Positions 6,471 to 8,779 of a stretch of 8,779 nt of DNA are shown piece after piece. The notes beneath the pieces were generated by a model. That model saw nothing but the letters and a program-made list of their open reading frames with translations, was not told the DNA's origin and searched no databases. Location: the NCBI GenBank assembly GCA_025924845.1, contig JAICHN010000213.1, positions 1-8,779 of the forward strand, given 5' to 3'. How positions within the stretch are numbered: the first letter of the stretch is position 1; each line of letters begins with the position of its first letter. The position numbers were made by a program, and so were the translations under genes. Source of the DNA: Chloroflexota bacterium. Its GTDB lineage: Bacteria > Chloroflexota > UBA5177 > JANWHV01.

Positions 6471-7454
6471 ATGTCCAGGCGCTCACCTTACTGGCAGCCA
6501 TTCACTGCCCGTACCCCGCTCGGCTACAGCGTGGCGGGGTATTTTTCCACCGAGCCCGGTTCCGCGTACGGTACGATACGTTTCACCCACGTTGATGGTC
6601 CTCTCAAGCGCCCCTACACGTCGCCGCCCGTGCTCGCGCCGACGGCGGCGCATATGCCGGCGACCGTCCTGGAGGCAGCCGGAGGGGGCGGAGCGATCGA
6701 TGCCCGCGCCCTGGCCCGGCCGGACGGCACGATCGTCGCCTTTTACCCGCTCTACGACGCCGACGGCGGATTGGTTGAGGTAGTGCCGCGTTCGCGGGAT
6801 ACCGTCGTGATCGCCGATACGCCCTGGCGTCCATTGGCGGCCTTAGTCCGCGCGGCCCGCCATGCCGGTATGGAAGAAGCGGTTCGCCGGCTGCGTGCCA
6901 TCCTCGTCTTCACCCTTGAAGGGTCGGACAACGCGCGGCTCACCCGCGTGCCATTCGCAAACCGTCTCACCCTCACCGCGGCGCTCCCCGGCACGGGACG
7001 CATGCGTGCTCCATTCAGTCAATTGCAAACATGGGCGGACCAGTATGGGCTCGATCTTCCCGCAATCGTGCATGTGTTTAGCGGCGTACCCGATCGGGTC
7101 GGGGCGGCAAGCCTCGTCCGCCCGATCGCCGGTTCGTCTGTCCTGGGCGCCTGGCCGGGCACCGGTACGCTCCTCGCCGTCTCCTCGCGCGGCGCCTCGG
7201 AGTTGGTGGATCTCCCCGCCGATGGGTCCGTGGCCGATCCCGAAAGCGTAGGACCGATCGCCCTGTGGGATGCCATGGCCCGTGTGGCGGATCGCGGCGA
7301 AGTCCCGACTTGGGACAGAGTGGCGCCATGGCTTCCGATCAGGCCAGGCGAGGACGGGCCACGAGGCGTTCCCGGCGCACTGACTCAAGCCTGGCAGCGG
7401 TGGGCGGCTGCCTATCCCGAGGCGTTCGGCGCGGCGGAGCGGATCGCGGTGTGA
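6471..7454 (+). CDS. Hypothetical protein, N-terminus uncertain
   Basis: I do not recognise this 327-residue protein. The ATG at 6471 has AGGA 5 nt upstream. The frame is open back to about 6372, and TTG 6399 or GTG 6402 would add up to 24 residues. It has no signal peptide and no clear membrane helix. Visible parts are an aromatic, beta-rich N-terminus (RSPYWQPF, GYSVAGYFS), a PDGTIVAFYPLYDADGGLVEV segment that resembles paired strands, an Arg/Ala-rich helix (LAALVRAARHAGMEEAVRRL) and a Trp-rich C-terminus (TWDRVAPWLP, AWQRWAAAYPEAF). Uniform GC-rich codon use supports a real gene. It follows the Kelch gene by 196 nt on the same strand and may share its transcript, but nothing ties it to the Kelch protein's function. 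A one-base loss may have cut off its original start. Confidence 0.7.
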   Translation: MSRRSPYWQPFTARTPLGYSVAGYFSTEPGSAYGTIRFTHVDGPLKRPYTSPPVLAPTAAHMPATVLEAAGGGGAIDARALARPDGTIVAFYPLYDADGGLVEVVPRSRDTVVIADTPWRPLAALVRAARHAGMEEAVRRLRAILVFTLEGSDNARLTRVPFANRLTLTAALPGTGRMRAPFSQLQTWADQYGLDLPAIVHVFSGVPDRVGAASLVRPIAGSSVLGAWPGTGTLLAVSSRGASELVDLPADGSVADPESVGPIALWDAMARVADRGEVPTWDRVAPWLPIRPGEDGPRGVPGALTQAWQRWAAAYPEAFGAAERIAV

Positions 7455-7456
7455 TC

Positions 7457-7500
7457 ACCTGGGATGAGACTCCGACCCCGACCGAAGTCCCATCCCAGGT
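7457..7500 (+). terminator. Strong hairpin after the hypothetical gene, probable terminator
   Basis: ACCTGGGATGAGACT (7457-7471) and AGTCCCATCCCAGGT (7486-7500) pair at 14 of 15 positions around a 14-nt loop, beginning 2 nt after the stop codon. Only a short T-containing stretch (GTTTCTC) follows after 6 nt, so it is not a canonical intrinsic terminator. It separates the secreted-protein block from the HigBA module. Confidence 0.55.
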
Positions 7501-7602
7501 CATCACGTTTCTCACCCGGGCGGTCGAGAGCACCGGCACCCGCCGCGCACCGCGACCACGGGTCAGGATCTTGTGCCCGATCCGTTCCGGCACCATCAGA
7601 AT

Positions 7603-7620
7603 TATAACAAGGATGTTATA
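7603..7620 (+). promoter_or_regulatory. Palindromic operator candidate of the higBA module
   Basis: TATAACA-AGGA-TGTTATA is a perfect 7+4+7 palindrome ending 8 nt before the toxin GTG. AT-rich palindromes of this size at the promoter are typical binding sites of XRE-type HigA antitoxins, which repress their own operon. TATAAC (7603-7608) or TATATT (7617-7622) could be the -10 element. With the latter, transcription would begin close to the GTG, giving a leaderless mRNA, and no Shine-Dalgarno sequence is seen at a useful distance. No good -35 is visible. Confidence 0.6.
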
Positions 7621-7628
7621 TTGATTCT

Positions 7629-7889
7629 GTGTGGAGCGTTTTGTTTCTCGAGGAGGCCGAACAGGAAGTCGCGAAAGTGCCCATTGCCGAGCGCGTGGCC
7701 CTTCTGAACGCGGTTGCCAAACTGGAAGCACTTGGGGCTCAGTTGCCCTTTCCGCATCAAAGTGCCGTGAGAGGTGTGCCCGCTCTTCGAGAACTGCGTC
7801 CACGCAGTGGCCCCAGCCCATGGCGGGCTTTCTATCTGCAACTGGGCGACGTATTCGTCATCGCGGCCATTGGGCGGAAGCGTTGGTGA
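7629..7889 (+). CDS. higB: HigB/RelE-family toxin, C-terminally truncated by a frameshift
   Basis: The frame gives 86 residues from a GTG start. The family (phage Gp49-like / HigB, RelE fold) consists of ribosome-dependent mRNA interferases, usually of about 100-120 residues. The N-terminal helix (EEAEQEVAKVPIAERVALLNAVAKLEALG), the strand pair with LRELRPRSGPSPWRAFYL (residues 53-70, matching the family's L-x-E-L-R...R-x-F-Y core) and the next strand VFVIAAIGRK are all present. The frame then ends abruptly at Trp-TGA (7887-7889), where the family normally continues with a basic segment and a final helix. That segment exists in the -1 frame to 7957. As written the toxin lacks its C-terminal helix and is probably inactive. 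Toxin-before-antitoxin order with an XRE partner identifies a HigBA-type module. It has no evident Shine-Dalgarno sequence. Confidence 0.82.
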   Translation: MWSVLFLEEAEQEVAKVPIAERVALLNAVAKLEALGAQLPFPHQSAVRGVPALRELRPRSGPSPWRAFYLQLGDVFVIAAIGRKRW

Positions 7890-7957
7890 AGCCGCGCGAT
7901 TTCGAGCGATCCGTACGCGCGGCCCTGACCAGGCTCGCGACGATCAATGAGGAATGA
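7875..7957 (+). pseudogene. Out-of-frame C-terminal tail of the HigB-like toxin
   Basis: In the frame one base behind the toxin, the sequence reads EALVKPRDFERSVRAALTRL and then ATINEE before a TGA at 7955-7957. The pattern of basic residues, Lys-Pro-Arg and an amphipathic helix with Ala-Leu-x-Arg-Leu is what HigB/Gp49-like toxins carry after their last strand. One extra base, for example in the GGG at 7872-7874, restores a toxin of 109 residues ending just before the antitoxin start. A real mutation or a one-base sequence error would both explain it. Confidence 0.7.
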
Positions 7958-7964
7958 GAACGTG

Positions 7965-8273
7965 ATGAAGCTTTCTGATCTCACGCCCGCCACAAAAGTT
8001 CTCGCCACGCAGCTTGAGGATCCCGCGTTCCGAGACGAGTGGGAACGAACAGCTCTCGCCCGTGAGGTGGCCTTGCGGGTAACCCAGTACCGTGCTGAGC
8101 ACGGACTTTCCCAAGCGGCTCTCGCGCGGATGCTCGGGATGCAGCAATCAGCGATCGCGCGAATCGAGGCAGGCGTTCACGAACCAACCATCTCGACCCT
8201 TCGGCATCTTGCCCAAACGTTGGATATGGAATTCCACATTACGATAACGCCAAACGCGGCGCAATCCGCCTAG
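7965..8273 (+). CDS. higA: XRE-family HTH antitoxin (HigA-type)
   Basis: The protein has 102 residues from ATG 7965. The adjacent GTG at 7962 sits 8 nt after AGGA and is an alternative, and an in-frame ATG at 7947 without a good ribosome binding site would add six residues. A Cro/C1-type helix-turn-helix spans about residues 38-86, with the recognition core LSQAALARMLGMQQSAIARIEAG at 48-70 and the usual follow-up helix TISTLRHLAQTLD. The N-terminal part (1-37, DLTPATKVLATQLEDPAFRDEW) resembles the helical antitoxin arm found before the HTH in HigA proteins paired with Gp49-like toxins. It probably neutralises the upstream toxin and represses the shared promoter at the palindrome 7603-7620. 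It begins 7 nt after the stop of the toxin's displaced tail, a spacing typical of an intact higBA operon. Even without an active toxin it could persist as a regulator or anti-addiction factor. Confidence 0.92.
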   Translation: MKLSDLTPATKVLATQLEDPAFRDEWERTALAREVALRVTQYRAEHGLSQAALARMLGMQQSAIARIEAGVHEPTISTLRHLAQTLDMEFHITITPNAAQSA

Positions 8274-8280
8274 CGCAACG

Positions 8281-8313
8281 GGATGGATTTCCGGCCATGC
8301 CGGAAATCCATCC
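8281..8313. terminator. Perfect hairpin between convergent genes, probable bidirectional terminator
   Basis: GGATGGATTTCCGGC (8281-8295) and GCCGGAAATCCATCC (8299-8313) form a perfect 15-base stem around a 3-nt CAT loop. It begins 7 nt after the higA stop and lies 12 nt from the metK stop on the other strand. The position suits a terminator used from both sides. Neither side has a T-run, so it may halt transcription inefficiently or protect 3' ends. Confidence 0.65.
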
Positions 8314-8325
8314 ACCATCTTAGCT

Positions 8326-8779
8326 CTAGCGAGCGCCGATCGTCGCCGGCTCCAGATCAGCCGCCGCGCGGAGTGCCGCCACCTTGTCCAGACGTTCCCA
8401 GGGAAGATCGAGGTCGGGCCGCCCAAAGTGACCGTAGGTCGCGGTTTGGCGGTAAATCGGCCGCCGTAGATCGAGGGCGCGAATGATCGCCGCCGGCCGC
8501 AAGTCGAAGTGATCGCGAATTAACTCCTCAATGCGCTGTTCCGGGATCACAGCCGTGCCGAAGCACTCAATGCCGATCGAGACCGGATGAGCTACGCCAA
8601 TGGCGTAGGCGACACGCAACTCGAAGCGTTCCGCCAGACCGGCCGCCACGACGTTCTTGGCCACCCAACGGGCCGCGTAGCTGGCCGAACGATCTACTTT
8701 CGTCGGATCCTTCCCCGAGAAGGCGCCGCCGCCATGGCGGGCCATGCCGCCGTAGGTATCGACAATAATCTTCCGCCCC
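8326..8779 (-). CDS. metK: S-adenosylmethionine synthetase, C-terminal part
   Basis: This is MetK (methionine adenosyltransferase), a cytoplasmic enzyme that makes S-adenosylmethionine from methionine and ATP, releasing phosphate and pyrophosphate. About 150 C-terminal residues lie in the window; the gene runs off the right edge, and full-length proteins have about 390-400. The family signature is unmistakable: the fragment opens with [20 protein letters not shown] followed by [20 protein letters not shown]. The glycine-rich GGGAFSGKD loop holds the Lys and Asp that contact ATP phosphates and metal in the active site at the subunit interface. The closing segment, [15 protein letters not shown] followed by LPWERLDKV, is also typical (Y-x-x-T-A-x-Y-G-H-F-G-R). 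I see nothing broken. Its stop lies 52 nt from the end of the convergent higA gene. Being a housekeeping gene, it marks this part as core chromosome and is useful for taxonomic placement. Confidence 0.97.
   Translation of the reverse strand, partial: GRKIIVDTYGGMARHGGGAFSGKDPTKVDRSASYAARWVAKNVVAAGLAERFELRVAYAIGVAHPVSIGIECFGTAVIPEQRIEELIRDHFDLRPAAIIRALDLRRPIYRQTATYGHFGRPDLDLPWERLDKVAALRAAADLEPATIGAR

Noticed and set aside
5968..6783. 271-residue open frame overlapping the Kelch and hypothetical genes
   Set aside because: Arg/Pro/Ser-rich composition typical of an out-of-phase frame in GC-rich DNA; only the stretch from about 6331 to 6398 looks protein-like and is reported separately.
7629..7957. 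Programmed -1 frameshifting to make full-length toxin
   Set aside because: No X-XXY-YYZ slippery heptamer is visible around the junction, so mutation or sequence error is more likely.

Overview
This is a GC-rich bacterial chromosome fragment with short intergenic gaps. It holds ten protein genes: one cut by the right edge, one possibly cut by the left edge, and one that looks frameshifted. No tRNA, rRNA, CRISPR array, transposase or phage structural gene is visible. Extracellular HAF-type repeats fused to an amino-acid-type binding protein, next to a secreted Kelch protein and small toxin-antitoxin (TA) modules, would suit Chloroflexota or a similar environmental lineage. That assignment is an inference with modest confidence; the metK fragment is the best phylogenetic marker here.

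Layout. (1) 1-1350, + strand: an unrecognised soluble protein, then a four-helix membrane protein 42 nt downstream, probably co-transcribed. (2) 1426-2129, - strand: a VapBC-type TA operon. An AbrB-fold antitoxin comes first and a PIN-domain toxin second, with stop and start overlapping as ATGA. A promoter-like element and a long inverted repeat lie upstream. (3) 2130-2611: a divergent intergenic region of about 480 nt with several inverted repeats. (4) 2612-7454, + strand: a secreted fusion of six HAF-like repeats to a type 1 periplasmic binding domain, a secreted Kelch-type beta-propeller, and an unrecognised protein whose 5' end may be disturbed. (5) 7603-8273, + strand: a HigBA-type TA module, toxin first, with an 18-bp palindromic operator candidate just upstream. 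The toxin frame ends early, and its expected C-terminal tail continues in the -1 frame. (6) 8326-8779, - strand: the C-terminal part of metK (S-adenosylmethionine synthetase), convergent with the TA module and separated from it by a 15-bp hairpin.

How the genes may work together. The two TA modules look self-contained and autoregulated. The central block encodes two exported proteins, both with repeats of the propeller-forming kind, and one of them also carries a ligand-binding domain. No permease or ATPase gene is adjacent, so the binding protein is more likely a surface sensor or scavenger than part of a local transporter operon. The best candidates for something undescribed are the HAF-repeat/binding-protein fusion with its Kelch neighbour, and a 55-nt near-perfect hairpin element between them. 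Two places (about 6331-6471 and 7868-7957) would be repaired by adding a single base, so sequence error must be excluded before biological meaning is assigned.
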